Positions 8,238 through 16,793 of a stretch of DNA of 41,685 nucleotides are shown here, in pieces. The notes under the pieces are model-generated. The model saw only the letters and a list, made by a program, of their open reading frames with translations, was not told the DNA's origin and made no database searches. Source of the stretch: a virus; IMG/VR virus record IMGVR_UViG_3300026473_000779, positions 1-41,685 of that record. One strand, 5' to 3'. Made by a program: the position numbers and the translations under genes. The first letter of the stretch is position 1. Every line of letters begins with the position of its first letter.

Positions 8238-8403
8238 AGGCCGTTCCGTAGCGGCTAAGGAACTCTACGGTGTCTTTACAGACTTCTTGAAGATTTGTGA
8301 GGCAGCCAAGAAGAAGCAGGACCGATCGAATGGGTTTCGGTCCACACAAAATGTTGAGTGTGCTGATTTTCGGATGGAAACCATGGGCAAGTTCAAGCAG
8401 TGA
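8230..8403 (+). pseudogene. possible gene remnant without a start codon
   Basis: Between the zinc-ribbon gene and the methyltransferase-like gene, one frame is open for 57 codons from a stop at 8227 to a stop at 8401. It reads with protein-like composition, including VAAKELYGVFTDFLKICEAA and further charged sequence, yet no ATG, GTG or TTG is placed to start it. It may be the C-terminal tail of a lost gene. I cannot name a family, and chance cannot be excluded for a frame this short. Confidence 0.25.
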
Positions 8404-8478
8404 CCTGCAGAGAATGGCCATTGAGGTTGATACCGAATAGCTCCATGCGTGGCAAGAAATTTTTGGAATGAAAGAGGC

Positions 8479-9645
8479 ATGAGCGAAAACCGTACAACTA
8501 TCCGGAATGGTCGCTTTGTCGCTGCACATTGGTTGCAGCGCTCAGCCGAAGGCTTTCTGGCATGGTCAAAAGCGTCAGGAGAGGCGGAAAGGAGAGCGTC
8601 TACGATGGGCAAAGCCATTGCTCGTGTGGCGGACCCATCGTGGTATCACGGCCTACCTGGCGCGGTAGCTCGAAGTCTTCCGGACGTGTTCAGAAATTGC
8701 GATGCGCTGTCCTTCTCTCATATGTCTGAGGCCGTTGCTTACGCAGGCGTGCATCTGCTAGACCGGTATGGGCGCGTAATGCAGGTGCTCGAATATCTCA
8801 TGGTGAACGGGAGGCTACCTCTTAGAAAAGTGGGCCTCAAGGTCTTGGAGGTCGGCTCCGGACCTGCGCCGGCACTCTATGCTGTGCATGACTTCTATTC
8901 CATACTTCGAGATTGGCCTGGCCGGGGCAGCACTGAGATTTCGGAAATCAAGTATGCGGATTCATTAGAACGTGGTGAGGCCTGGGACTCAATCCTTCAC
9001 CATGTCTCGGAGCAGTTGATGGTGATACGAGGAAAAAAACAAGGTGCAATCGGCCTTCCGTTTCGGCGCTCAATTGATGACTTATCCGGCTTCGACCCTC
9101 AACGACGGCACCAGGAGGCAATTGCTCAGCATGCCAGAAAAATTCTCAGCGACTTTAAGTCGGCAGACGAGCCTATTTCTTCAAAGTCTGCATTCAGAAT
9201 AGCGTATCAGGATGGAGGCAGTGCCCCCTCCGCGTATGACCTAATCTTCATGTGCAACTTCTTGACTCAACCATCAATGACGCAGCACTACAGAACGGAA
9301 TTGCAAAATCTTGCAAAATCGCTAACGCCTGGTGGCGTACTAGTAGTTATTGGCGCAACCGGTAAACAATATCCAGAGATCTACAAGGAAGTTTTTGATA
9401 TCGCTTCTGGAGCTCGGCTGACCAACATTAGCCCAGCCAACGTTTTCAATGCGAACCTCAGCCCACACCTAAACATCGTGCGCGAACACATACGAAATAA
9501 CGTCGCGGCAGCACTCGTTGATTGCTCTGAAAAAGAGCAGCAAGATATCTGTTCGAGGCTACCAGAGGACCTCTGGAACTCAAACGTTGATTTCGTGCTT
9601 CCTAAATACCAAGCACTTGTCTTTTGCATGCAAAAGAGGCCTTGA
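8479..9645 (+). CDS. class I SAM-dependent methyltransferase-like protein
   Basis: The ATG at 8479 follows GAAAGAGG and is preferred to an upstream GTG at 8449; the product is 388 residues. Residues 122-135 (VLEVGSGPAPALYA) form a SAM-binding motif I. A later strand with acidic end (AYDLIFMCNFLTQPS) and LTPGGVLVVIG match motifs IV and VI of Rossmann-fold methyltransferases. The DPPY or PCQ motifs of DNA methyltransferases are absent, so the substrate is not DNA by any familiar signature. It is more AT-rich than the phage core and sits 57 bases before an Mrr-type nuclease gene, so the pair may form one functional unit. Enzyme class is likely; substrate is unknown. Confidence 0.68.
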   Translation: MSENRTTIRNGRFVAAHWLQRSAEGFLAWSKASGEAERRASTMGKAIARVADPSWYHGLPGAVARSLPDVFRNCDALSFSHMSEAVAYAGVHLLDRYGRVMQVLEYLMVNGRLPLRKVGLKVLEVGSGPAPALYAVHDFYSILRDWPGRGSTEISEIKYADSLERGEAWDSILHHVSEQLMVIRGKKQGAIGLPFRRSIDDLSGFDPQRRHQEAIAQHARKILSDFKSADEPISSKSAFRIAYQDGGSAPSAYDLIFMCNFLTQPSMTQHYRTELQNLAKSLTPGGVLVVIGATGKQYPEIYKEVFDIASGARLTNISPANVFNANLSPHLNIVREHIRNNVAAALVDCSEKEQQDICSRLPEDLWNSNVDFVLPKYQALVFCMQKRP

Positions 9646-9702
9646 TCAGACGATTTGATCGGCAGCTGATATCCTTTAAAACTATAAATAAAGAAATCGC
9701 AA

Positions 9703-10713
9703 ATGGGTAGCATTGTCTTTGGACCAAAAGTTTTGCCAGACAACCTGACCGAAATCGCCGGCTATAAAGGTGGCCTCGCGATGTCGCTTGAGGAAATCTG
9801 CGACCATTTGACCGGCACTTCGTTCCCAGACGTCGTCCGTGATGGTGAGACATCGGGAGTTCGGTTGAGGTCAGAAGAGTATGAAGATCTTTACTACAAC
9901 CTACTTTACCGAATCGGGTATACGAAAGATCTGTATCTCGGGCCCAGCGTTGAGCAAGCGAGATTATTTCATCGCTTCAAAGCTAACGCTGTTGAACTCG
10001 ACGTCTACATGCAAATCAGTGCGACGATGAGTCACTTTATGAGGAACGGAATTCCAAATGGTGAGTCTAAGACGACTGACCTTAGTGCGATCTTGGCTGA
10101 AGTTAAGAGGGTCTTCGGGGACACTGGTGTCAAGATCGGAATTGAGATGTACGAGATCATCAATCGGGGAATTCGAATGAATCCTCATTGGGGCATCGGC
10201 AACGAATGGATCAACCCTCTTAAGCTTAAGGGGCTGTTCAAAGGAACAGACCAACAACCTGAGAAGGGGCGGTTCATTGATCAGCGATACATCGATTACC
10301 TGTCGAACAACCATGATCGCATTGGCGAAATGCACTGGCGGCAATTTGAAAAACTTACTGCCGAGTTTTACGCGCGAGATGGTTATAAAGTTGATCTTGG
10401 TCCCGGCAGCAATGATGATGGTGTCGATGTCCGTGTGTGGAAACCTGACGCGAATTCGGAGGATAGCCCATTGTGCATTGTTCAATGCAAGAGACAGAAG
10501 AACAAAATCGAAAAAGTCGTTGTCAAGGGCCTTCACGCAGACGTTCAATTTGAGCGGGCGGATTACGGCGTAATCGTCACAACGTCAGAGCTAAGCCCCG
10601 GAGCTAAGACGACGATATCTGCACGTGGCTATGACATCCAAACCGTTGAAAGAGACGGCGTCAAAGGCTGGCTAACGAAACTTCGAACGCCTGGAACCGG
10701 TATCGTCCGATAG
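9703..10713 (+). CDS. Mrr-type restriction endonuclease
   Basis: The 336-residue protein has an N-terminal domain of unknown type (about 1-200) and a C-terminal Mrr_cat PD-(D/E)XK domain (about 207-325). The domain opens with MHWRQFEKLTAEFYARDGY, has the catalytic aspartate in NDDGVDVRVW (D242), the QxK motif as IVQCKRQ (Q261, K263), and the late strand YGVIVTTSELSPGA. Mrr-family enzymes cut foreign, often methylated, DNA. The ATG at 9703 has only a weak purine-rich leader. It is probably co-expressed with the methyltransferase-like gene upstream. The nuclease fold is secure; whether cleavage depends on DNA modification is unknown. Confidence 0.88.
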   Translation: MGSIVFGPKVLPDNLTEIAGYKGGLAMSLEEICDHLTGTSFPDVVRDGETSGVRLRSEEYEDLYYNLLYRIGYTKDLYLGPSVEQARLFHRFKANAVELDVYMQISATMSHFMRNGIPNGESKTTDLSAILAEVKRVFGDTGVKIGIEMYEIINRGIRMNPHWGIGNEWINPLKLKGLFKGTDQQPEKGRFIDQRYIDYLSNNHDRIGEMHWRQFEKLTAEFYARDGYKVDLGPGSNDDGVDVRVWKPDANSEDSPLCIVQCKRQKNKIEKVVVKGLHADVQFERADYGVIVTTSELSPGAKTTISARGYDIQTVERDGVKGWLTKLRTPGTGIVR

Positions 10714-11151
10714 CATTAAACTGACGGATCATATAGAGAGATGACCGGTAGCTTCTAGCCGAAATTTGTTGGACATTCTTAGTTGGCGGGCAGCTGCTAG
10801 TAGCCTTGAGAAGACATTGGTCGCTATCCAAGTAGTGATTTCCGAGGGGATGGGGTCGTTATTTACTAAGTGGCCGATGCCCGGTATCGGCCTTGGAGCG
10901 GTCACTGAAGAGTGTCGGTTCAATGGCGACCGGATTTCAACTTGGCTTATTTTCTTTGCCGGTGATTCCGGCGTTACGCGAGTCCCATCGACTCGCTCAA
11001 GTCTAAGATGCGAACTGAGGACCGGGCGATTCACTGTGAGCGTTCGAGAGGGCCGGCAGAGCTGACCCTGCTGGCCTGCCAAGGCCGTTCAGTCCCGGTC
11101 TTTACGCACGAAAATTCTTATGTACGTAACGAGCTCGCCAAGGAGGTCACC
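10714..11151. other. gene-free gap with hairpins
   Basis: No credible gene lies in these 438 bases between the Mrr-type gene and the KAP NTPase. Two perfect inverted repeats are visible: GGCCGAT/ATCGGCC at 10872-10892 with a 7-base loop, and GCGAGT/ACTCGC at 10978-10996 with a 7-base loop. A shorter GCCGG/CCGGC stem precedes the second. Neither is followed by a T run. The region must hold the promoter of the KAP gene, but I see no convincing -35/-10 pair. Confidence 0.4.
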
Positions 11152-13449
11152 ATGAGGGAATGGTTAAACCGTATCATCGGCAGGCAGGCGGTATCCGAGC
11201 CTGACGAAATGTCGTCGGCTGGTGTTGCAGTGGACGCAGTAGCGACACCTGCTCAACCCAGGGCTGAGCACTTCGTTTCAGATGAACCGATCACCGGAGC
11301 AGCCCAGGATCGCTTCAACCGCGCGCCCTTTGCTATCCGCGTTGCAGACACTATCGCGCGCCGCCCCGATAGCGCCAGCCTAGTTGTGGGCGTATTCGGC
11401 CCGTGGGGGGACGGCAAAACCTCGGTGCTGAAGATGATGGAGGAAGAACTGGAGCTGCACGACAACGTGGTCGTGCTACGGTTCAATCCTTGGCATTTCC
11501 AGAGCGAGGAGCAGTTGATACGCGGCTTCTTCGCTACGCTCGCCGAAGGGCTGGATCAAAAGCTCAACACCACCCAGGAGAAGATCGGCAAGATTCTGAA
11601 GGATTACGGCTCTTTACTGTCGCTGGGCTCTTTCGCTGTAGCCGGCGGGGCCATCCAACTCCGTCCGGGTGACGCCGCCAAGGGCCTTGGCGAGGCGCTG
11701 TCAAACGTCAGCCTGGATGAGCTGCGATCACGCATCGATGCCATCCTCGCCGCCAGCGGCAAGCGGGTGGTGGTGCTGGTCGATGACATCGACCGGCTCG
11801 ATCGGGCCGAAACGCACTCGATGTTCAAGCTGGTCAAGCTTTCGGCTGGTTTCAACCACACCGCCTACGTGCTGGCCTTCGACGACGAGGTCGTGGCCGC
11901 TGCACTTGGCGAAAGATATGGTGATGGCGGCAAGCAGGCGGGCCGCGCCTTCCTCGAAAAGATCATCCAAGTGCCGCTGCACCTGCCGCCGGTCGACGAA
12001 GTGGCACTGCGCCAGGTGGCGTTCGAAGGCGCGCAGGCTGCGGTTGACATGGCGGGCATCCAGGTCCCACAGCCCGATGTCGATGCCTTCATGCGCCACT
12101 TCGTGGATGGCCTGGAGCGCAAGCTCACGACACCTCGCGTGGCCAAGCTATACACAAATGCCCTAATGTTCGCGCTGCCATTGCTTAAGGGCGAGGTAAA
12201 CACGATGAACCTGATGCTGATTGAGGGCATCCGGGTGCTGTACCCCGCCCTATATGCAGCCATCCGCGACAACCCGAGCATTTTCCTCATTGGACGGGAG
12301 CGCGCGCTCCACGGTCTTGAACTGGCCCGCAACCGGCTGGACGAGGTAGTCGATGCGGCCTTGCCGGAGTGCACACCCGGGGACCGCGAAGCGATCAGGA
12401 CGGGCCTGCTGAAGCCGCTCTTCCCGCGCACCGGCAACACAATCTACGACCATAAATGGGACACGGTGTGGGCACGTGAGCAGAAAATTTGCTCAGAGCC
12501 CTATTTCAAGCGCTATTTCACGTACTGCGTGCCCGACGGCGACGTCGCCGACGCGAGCATTGCCGAGCTGCTTGATCGACTGCCTACGGACAATGATACG
12601 GTTAAGCGCGAACGGCTCGCGCAATTCGAGAGTCGCCGGTCGATGCCGCGGCTGATCTCCGCATTGCGCCAACGCGTGGACGGCATGGACGCCGACTGTG
12701 CGGTGGCGTTAGCCCGCGCCATCGCGCTGTCCGGAGACCTGATGGTGCGTGAGCGCGGTCAGATAATGGTTACGACCTTCAATCAAGCGGGCATCCTGGT
12801 TGCCGCTGCCATTCGGCAGCTGCCCGGCCGCGAACGGCGGTGGACTGCCGTTGAGGATATTCTGCAATCCGCCATGCCGCTGGACTTTGCGGTCGAGTGC
12901 GCACGCTGGATTTACTTCAATGCGGAGCGGGCAGAGAACGACAACATCGTTCAAGAGGCCGACAACGACCGCATTGATGGCCTCCTGGCCCAACGCATCG
13001 CTGCTGCAGACCAGGTGCAGCCAATCTACAGGCAGTTTCCCAAGGAGACAGCAAGCCTCTATTTCCTCTGGAATCGGGCCGTGCCTGGTGCGCCGGGCGA
13101 ATCGCTGCGGCGGAGGTTCGCTGAAGCACCTGCTGAGTTGGACTCGTTCATCGATTGTTTCGTCGGGGAGGGTTGGGAGATCGAAAGCGGACTCCCAGTG
13201 CGCAGCGATTTGCGGCGGGATAGCTATAACGCGATAGTTCAACTGATCGAGGAGAATTACATAATGGTCAACTTGCGAGCGCGCTATGGCGAAGAGCTGA
13301 ACACGCCTCTCAACTATCCGCCGCGCGAGTGGCCACATGCGCGCAAGTTCGCGCACCAGTTCGCCGCAATACACGCCCTCGTGGCGCAGGAGGCTGTAGC
13401 GGTACCTGAGACGAAGCCACCTACCGACGACGATCCACAGCCAGTCTGA
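11152..13449 (+). CDS. KAP-family P-loop NTPase
   Basis: The ATG at 11152 is chosen because AAGGAGG lies seven bases upstream; the frame is open further left without good signals. The 765-residue product has Walker A GPWGDGKTS (83-91), the KAP hallmark VLRFNPWHFQ (108-117), and Walker B VVVLVDDIDRLDR (206-218). I find no clear pair of transmembrane helices inside the NTPase domain, so this is probably the soluble type; the VVV and LLSLGSFAVAGGA stretches are the only hydrophobic segments. KAP NTPases occur as defence proteins, for example QatA of the QatABCD system, but no qatB, qatC or qatD is adjacent. Its solitary position suggests a single-gene or partner-distant defence role, which is inference. 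Confidence 0.88.
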   Translation: MREWLNRIIGRQAVSEPDEMSSAGVAVDAVATPAQPRAEHFVSDEPITGAAQDRFNRAPFAIRVADTIARRPDSASLVVGVFGPWGDGKTSVLKMMEEELELHDNVVVLRFNPWHFQSEEQLIRGFFATLAEGLDQKLNTTQEKIGKILKDYGSLLSLGSFAVAGGAIQLRPGDAAKGLGEALSNVSLDELRSRIDAILAASGKRVVVLVDDIDRLDRAETHSMFKLVKLSAGFNHTAYVLAFDDEVVAAALGERYGDGGKQAGRAFLEKIIQVPLHLPPVDEVALRQVAFEGAQAAVDMAGIQVPQPDVDAFMRHFVDGLERKLTTPRVAKLYTNALMFALPLLKGEVNTMNLMLIEGIRVLYPALYAAIRDNPSIFLIGRERALHGLELARNRLDEVVDAALPECTPGDREAIRTGLLKPLFPRTGNTIYDHKWDTVWAREQKICSEPYFKRYFTYCVPDGDVADASIAELLDRLPTDNDTVKRERLAQFESRRSMPRLISALRQRVDGMDADCAVALARAIALSGDLMVRERGQIMVTTFNQAGILVAAAIRQLPGRERRWTAVEDILQSAMPLDFAVECARWIYFNAERAENDNIVQEADNDRIDGLLAQRIAAADQVQPIYRQFPKETASLYFLWNRAVPGAPGESLRRRFAEAPAELDSFIDCFVGEGWEIESGLPVRSDLRRDSYNAIVQLIEENYIMVNLRARYGEELNTPLNYPPREWPHARKFAHQFAAIHALVAQEAVAVPETKPPTDDDPQPV

Positions 13450-13967
13450 GATCTTTCGGTGCCGAGCGTCATAGGCCTGTGACCATCGCTCGAGATCGCT
13501 ACGATTGTTGTTACCTGGAAGGTGAGAGCCTCCTCAGCACACTGCGTGCAAAATTTCCCTGATACCTAGTTACGTCAGCGCATCCCAGGGGATTCTTCTC
13601 GCGAAAAGTTCGCAGCTGCTGCTCGTCGATGCGGGTCCCAGGGAACTGGTTTTGGCACTGTGCTCGAAGGCCACACCGCCCATACGAACGATGCGAGCAG
13701 AGTTACTCCGTGTAGCATCACCCAGGAATTAGGTTTTTCGATACTGCAGGTGTGCCTATGTTTCCGATCAGGGCAACTCACGGGGAGAAGGTTCGATGGT
13801 CAGGTCCGGAGCGGCAAGATCCAGGCCGCATATGTCTCTTCATCGGATGAAAGTAGGCGACTGCCCTCAATCAGCCTTTTCAGACCTGTTGACACTCCTC
13901 GGTGCTTTGTTGCTTATTTAATCCTGATGGGGTTTGCTAAGGGAATGGTCTGAGCGTCGGAGACGCA
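13450..13967. other. gene-free gap between convergent genes
   Basis: This stretch of 518 bases lies between the KAP NTPase stop and the end of a minus-strand gene. Open frames in it are short, lack ribosome sites and have odd composition, so I call no gene. I see no T-rich terminator hairpin, tRNA-like cloverleaf or long repeat. It may be a junction scar between independently acquired cargo segments. Confidence 0.35.
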
Positions 13968-14693
13968 TTAATGCTGTTTGGGCAGTACGTCTCGCCAGCC
14001 TCCGACCTTCGGCTCGGAATACCCCAGACTGATCAATAGACGCATGGTTTGGATGATGTTTTTGACCGCATACCCCTGAACTTCAGGATCTGGATCGCCA
14101 ATTTCTACCGGTAGGGCGTTCTCCCAGCCTGTAAAGGCAGGCCAAGGTAGCAGCTTTTGAGTGCCGTTTTGGTGTTCAACACGAACCCAGACCTGGGAAT
14201 CCGGAGAAACGAGCACTGCGATGGAAGTGTGCTTGGCGGATTGCCATGGCCATGGAGAGTTGGTCGGCCTATGGACCGGAGCGCGTGCGGAAAGTGAAAT
14301 GGCTTGTCTGTATCGCGTAATCCGTTGCTGCGCATCCTGTTTAGCAATGGCTTTTTGTTCGGAAAGACGTTGTTGCTGTTGGCCAAGGCGGGCCAGCTCC
14401 TGTTCCTCGAAATATGCGATCAAGGCGGCAGTATTGGCTTCGAGCAATGCCCGTTCTTGGTCAGTCAGTCTTCTGCCATCGCCAGTTCCGTGCACCGAAC
14501 TGCCCAGTGCCTTGGCGCCGCCGTACCTCTTTGCAAAGCAGCTAGATCCCAAGACTAGAAACTTACCTGCCTCTTGAACAATATGAACCGCCGCGTATAC
14601 CTTGTGGCCGCAGCCGGTATGTTGGCAGCGCACTGCATGAGCAGCATCGATCGCGATGATCGCGTGTAACCGTGCAGGTGGATATTCATTCAT
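13968..14693 (-). CDS. zinc-binding protein of unknown function
   Basis: The product is 241 residues from the ATG at 14693; a GTG two codons upstream is also possible. The N-terminal 60 residues carry CQHTGCGHK and later GSSCFAKRYGG, which look like metal ligands of a small treble-clef-like zinc site. A long coiled-coil follows at about 75-125 (QERALLEANTAALIAYFEEQ onward, rich in Q, E and K). The C-terminal part has PWPWQSAKHTSIAVLV and ends without a signal. I do not recognise a named family, though such proteins are seen on mobile elements. It is the last gene of the minus-strand block after the toxin-antitoxin pair, about 77 bases away. Confidence 0.68.
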   Translation of the reverse strand: MNEYPPARLHAIIAIDAAHAVRCQHTGCGHKVYAAVHIVQEAGKFLVLGSSCFAKRYGGAKALGSSVHGTGDGRRLTDQERALLEANTAALIAYFEEQELARLGQQQQRLSEQKAIAKQDAQQRITRYRQAISLSARAPVHRPTNSPWPWQSAKHTSIAVLVSPDSQVWVRVEHQNGTQKLLPWPAFTGWENALPVEIGDPDPEVQGYAVKNIIQTMRLLISLGYSEPKVGGWRDVLPKQH

Positions 14694-14770
14694 ATGCACA
14701 AGGCCCAGCAGATTGCAGGAAAGTCTTGGATTCTCAGATGATGTGGATGCCTCATCGCAGCAATACGCAA

Positions 14771-15529
14771 TTAAGACCGCAACTGTTGAACGACCCTTAC
14801 TTCATAGTCGTTGATCAATTTCTTGAAGTACTTGTAAATCTCATCCATCTTCACTTTCAGATGGATGCTGGAAAACCCCTCGTCGTCTTTGTCCAGTGCG
14901 ATCACACCGGTGACCACACTCTTGAAGTACTCGGGATCTTTGTTTCTGATGGGCTGGTAGGCATCGATGGCCGTAAAGATATCGTCAAGGGTATAGCCAT
15001 GGTCTCTCGTGAGGACCATCAAGTCGTAGATGTCACGAGACTTCACACGGTCATAGACGACGATGCTTTTCATGACAAGAAGCCCATCGATGCCCAGCAC
15101 ATCAAAGCCACCCTTGGAAACCACCACCTTGGGAGCTGACTTCAGGAAATCAATCTGCGCCTTGGGGCGATCACCTTCATTGCGGGAATGAAACGTCACC
15201 TTGGCACCATCGATCAGGTAGTCCTGAATGTAGTGGTCCAGATTCTCTGACGTATTGATTTTGAAGCCCAGCTTTTGTTCAGAGGTGATCAGGCTTTCAA
15301 TCGTGGCACCACCGGCAGCCAATTCATCCAGAAGCCCATCGATGGCTCTGATGGGCAATTTCTGACCAAAGATATTGAAGTCCAGGTCTTCGCTGATCCG
15401 GTGTCCTATTTGCAATGCCAAGGCCGTGCCGCCGACTAAGGTAAAGCCAGCCAGTCTGGGGTTGTCCTTGAGTCGTGCGAAGTTCTTTTGCGTCGCCTCT
15501 GGCATGAATTCCAGCTTGAGCTTATGCAT
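14771..15529 (-). CDS. AbiEii/AbiGii-family nucleotidyltransferase toxin
   Basis: This 252-residue protein has the AbiEii signature LVGGTALALQIGHRISEDLD at residues 31-50, comprising the GGTAL nucleotide-binding motif and the DLDF-type metal-binding aspartates. A later KSRDIYDL motif around the middle is also typical. AbiEii-type toxins are nucleotidyltransferases, some of which add nucleotides to tRNA 3' ends, and act in type IV toxin-antitoxin and phage abortive infection systems. The ATG at 15529 follows CAGGAA and overlaps the antitoxin stop by eight bases; an in-frame GTG at 15550 is an alternative. Together with the gene upstream it forms a coupled bicistron. Confidence 0.88.
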   Translation of the reverse strand: MHKLKLEFMPEATQKNFARLKDNPRLAGFTLVGGTALALQIGHRISEDLDFNIFGQKLPIRAIDGLLDELAAGGATIESLITSEQKLGFKINTSENLDHYIQDYLIDGAKVTFHSRNEGDRPKAQIDFLKSAPKVVVSKGGFDVLGIDGLLVMKSIVVYDRVKSRDIYDLMVLTRDHGYTLDDIFTAIDAYQPIRNKDPEYFKSVVTGVIALDKDDEGFSSIHLKVKMDEIYKYFKKLINDYEVRVVQQLRS

Positions 15530-16319
15530 GGGCTGGTTCCTGTGAGGCACGCAGGCCTTTACTGATGTTGCTCAGCATCCGGGTCACACTGGCACTGGTC
15601 ATGGGCTCAAACGCACGCCGCTTGAACACGCGCTTGACCTTGGGGACACCGTAGTAAAAGCACAGCCGCGCCACATCCTCGAATTTGTGCTTTTCAAGCA
15701 CCTTGCCGATCAGCACATCGTCTCGGATGTTCGGATTGGACCAGTCATACGCACCCGACAAACCGATCTTGACGGACTTGCGTGGTGCATTGGCTTGCTG
15801 GATGGCGGTGCGCAGCCACGCTGGGATCAGCGCTGCGTAGCTGTCGATTTCGCCCTCAAGCCAGTCACCCGTGGCGCGCTGGATCTCCAGCGTCGTTAGG
15901 TTTCTCATACCCCGGGTCCACAGCGCAAGTAAGACCCGGCCCTTGGGGCTGGCGGCGAGCTGGACTTTTCTTTGACTCATGCGGCGGAACTGCACGGTAT
16001 GCCCCGCTGCCTTGACGGTGCGTGACAGGCCCGAGGTGGGCACCACCAGCACATCACCAGGCCCTTCGGCTGGTGCAAGTCCCACGCGCTCGCCGGTCTT
16101 GTGCGCAAGGGCGCTGGCCACCGTTTGCGCATCCACCTGCTGACCAGCGGCAGCGTACAGCCCTCTGGCCACCCGCACGATGGTCCCGGCCTTCATCAAC
16201 CGAAAGAGCGCCTGGTCAACGGCTGCACGCGTTCCAGCCGACAAAAAGTCAGCACTGGAGAACACCCAACCCTGAGGCCTGTCTGCGATGGCTTGCCGGA
16301 TCATTTCAGATGTGCGCAT
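15522..16319 (-). CDS. DUF6088/AbiEi-like antitoxin with winged helix
   Basis: The 265-residue product begins with a winged-helix segment (MRTSEMIRQAIADRPQGWVF to about residue 55, including FRLMKAGTIVRVARGLYA) like the DNA-binding domain of AbiEi antitoxins. The C-terminal region contains the strongly basic VKRVFKRRAFEP. It immediately precedes and overlaps the AbiEii toxin, the standard order of AbiE-type modules. Antitoxins of this type repress their own promoter through inverted repeats and neutralise toxicity without forming a stable complex. A repeat cluster suitable as operator lies about 80 bases upstream of the start. Confidence 0.82.
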   Translation of the reverse strand: MRTSEMIRQAIADRPQGWVFSSADFLSAGTRAAVDQALFRLMKAGTIVRVARGLYAAAGQQVDAQTVASALAHKTGERVGLAPAEGPGDVLVVPTSGLSRTVKAAGHTVQFRRMSQRKVQLAASPKGRVLLALWTRGMRNLTTLEIQRATGDWLEGEIDSYAALIPAWLRTAIQQANAPRKSVKIGLSGAYDWSNPNIRDDVLIGKVLEKHKFEDVARLCFYYGVPKVKRVFKRRAFEPMTSASVTRMLSNISKGLRASQEPAHA

Positions 16320-16401
16320 GTCAGAAATTATCCATGTTTTTCACTTATTGTCAATATTCAGTCTATGGCATGCCCAGCGGGGAAAAGGTCTTGCCGGGAT
16401 T

Positions 16402-16458
16402 AAAGAACTGGAGATATCGCCAAAGTTCTTTATTCAGTTCCTTATCAGTTCTTTATTG
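16402..16458. repeat. repeat cluster AGTTCTTTATT between divergent genes
   Basis: Three tandem units stand side by side: AGTTCTTTATTC (16424-16435), AGTTCCTTATC (16436-16446) and AGTTCTTTATTG (16447-16458). An inverted copy, AAAGAACT, lies at 16402-16409. The cluster occupies the gap between the leftward antitoxin gene and the rightward replication module. It could be the operator of the antitoxin, the operator of an early-gene regulator, or a small iteron set. Direct observation is the repeat structure; the role is open. Confidence 0.6.
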
Positions 16459-16508
16459 ATTTCCTGAAATAGCAGCGTTGTCCCCCAACTCTTCGAAAGG
16501 AGTTACCA

Positions 16509-16793
16509 ATGCTGCTTGCAACACCAGCACTCGAGGCGCCAGTCTTCCTGAGCGCCACTTCCCCTGAATCCACCATGCCCAAGCAGCTGGTGCTGACCGA
16601 GGCTGACCTGGCCTCCCGATGGGCCATGAGCCCCAAAACCCTGCAGCGCTGGCGTATGACTGGCACTGGGCCGACGTATCTCAAGCTGGGTAAACGGGTG
16701 AGCTACCCCCTCAACGCTGTGATTGCCTTCGAGAACTGCGTCCAGCATGTCTCGACTTCCAAGCGTATCCCCGGGAAGGCAGGTGCGGCATGA
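16509..16793 (+). CDS. small MerR/AlpA-like helix-turn-helix protein
   Basis: The ATG at 16509 follows AAAGGAG, giving 94 residues. Residues 28-75 (LVLTEADLASRWAMSPKTLQ, then RWRMTGTGPTYLKLGKRVSY) match the helix-turn-helix of excisionase/AlpA-type proteins, where the arginine-lysine-valine-tyrosine strand forms the wing. Such proteins act as excisionases or early transcription regulators. It is the first rightward gene after the divergent antitoxin and leads the replication module, with the next start overlapping its stop. Whether it serves the serine recombinase or controls early genes cannot be told. Confidence 0.78.
   Translation: MLLATPALEAPVFLSATSPESTMPKQLVLTEADLASRWAMSPKTLQRWRMTGTGPTYLKLGKRVSYPLNAVIAFENCVQHVSTSKRIPGKAGAA

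Noticed and set aside
10766-11065. Rightward frame in the gap before the KAP NTPase
   Set aside because: It contains the two hairpins, has no ribosome site, and the codon pattern is not protein-like.
13575-13781. Leftward frame in the same gap
   Set aside because: Low-complexity text and no start signal; it reads like noise opposite GC-rich DNA.
13660-13953. 97-codon rightward frame in the gap after the KAP NTPase
   Set aside because: No ribosome site, unusual composition with many serines and cysteines, and no coupling to neighbours.
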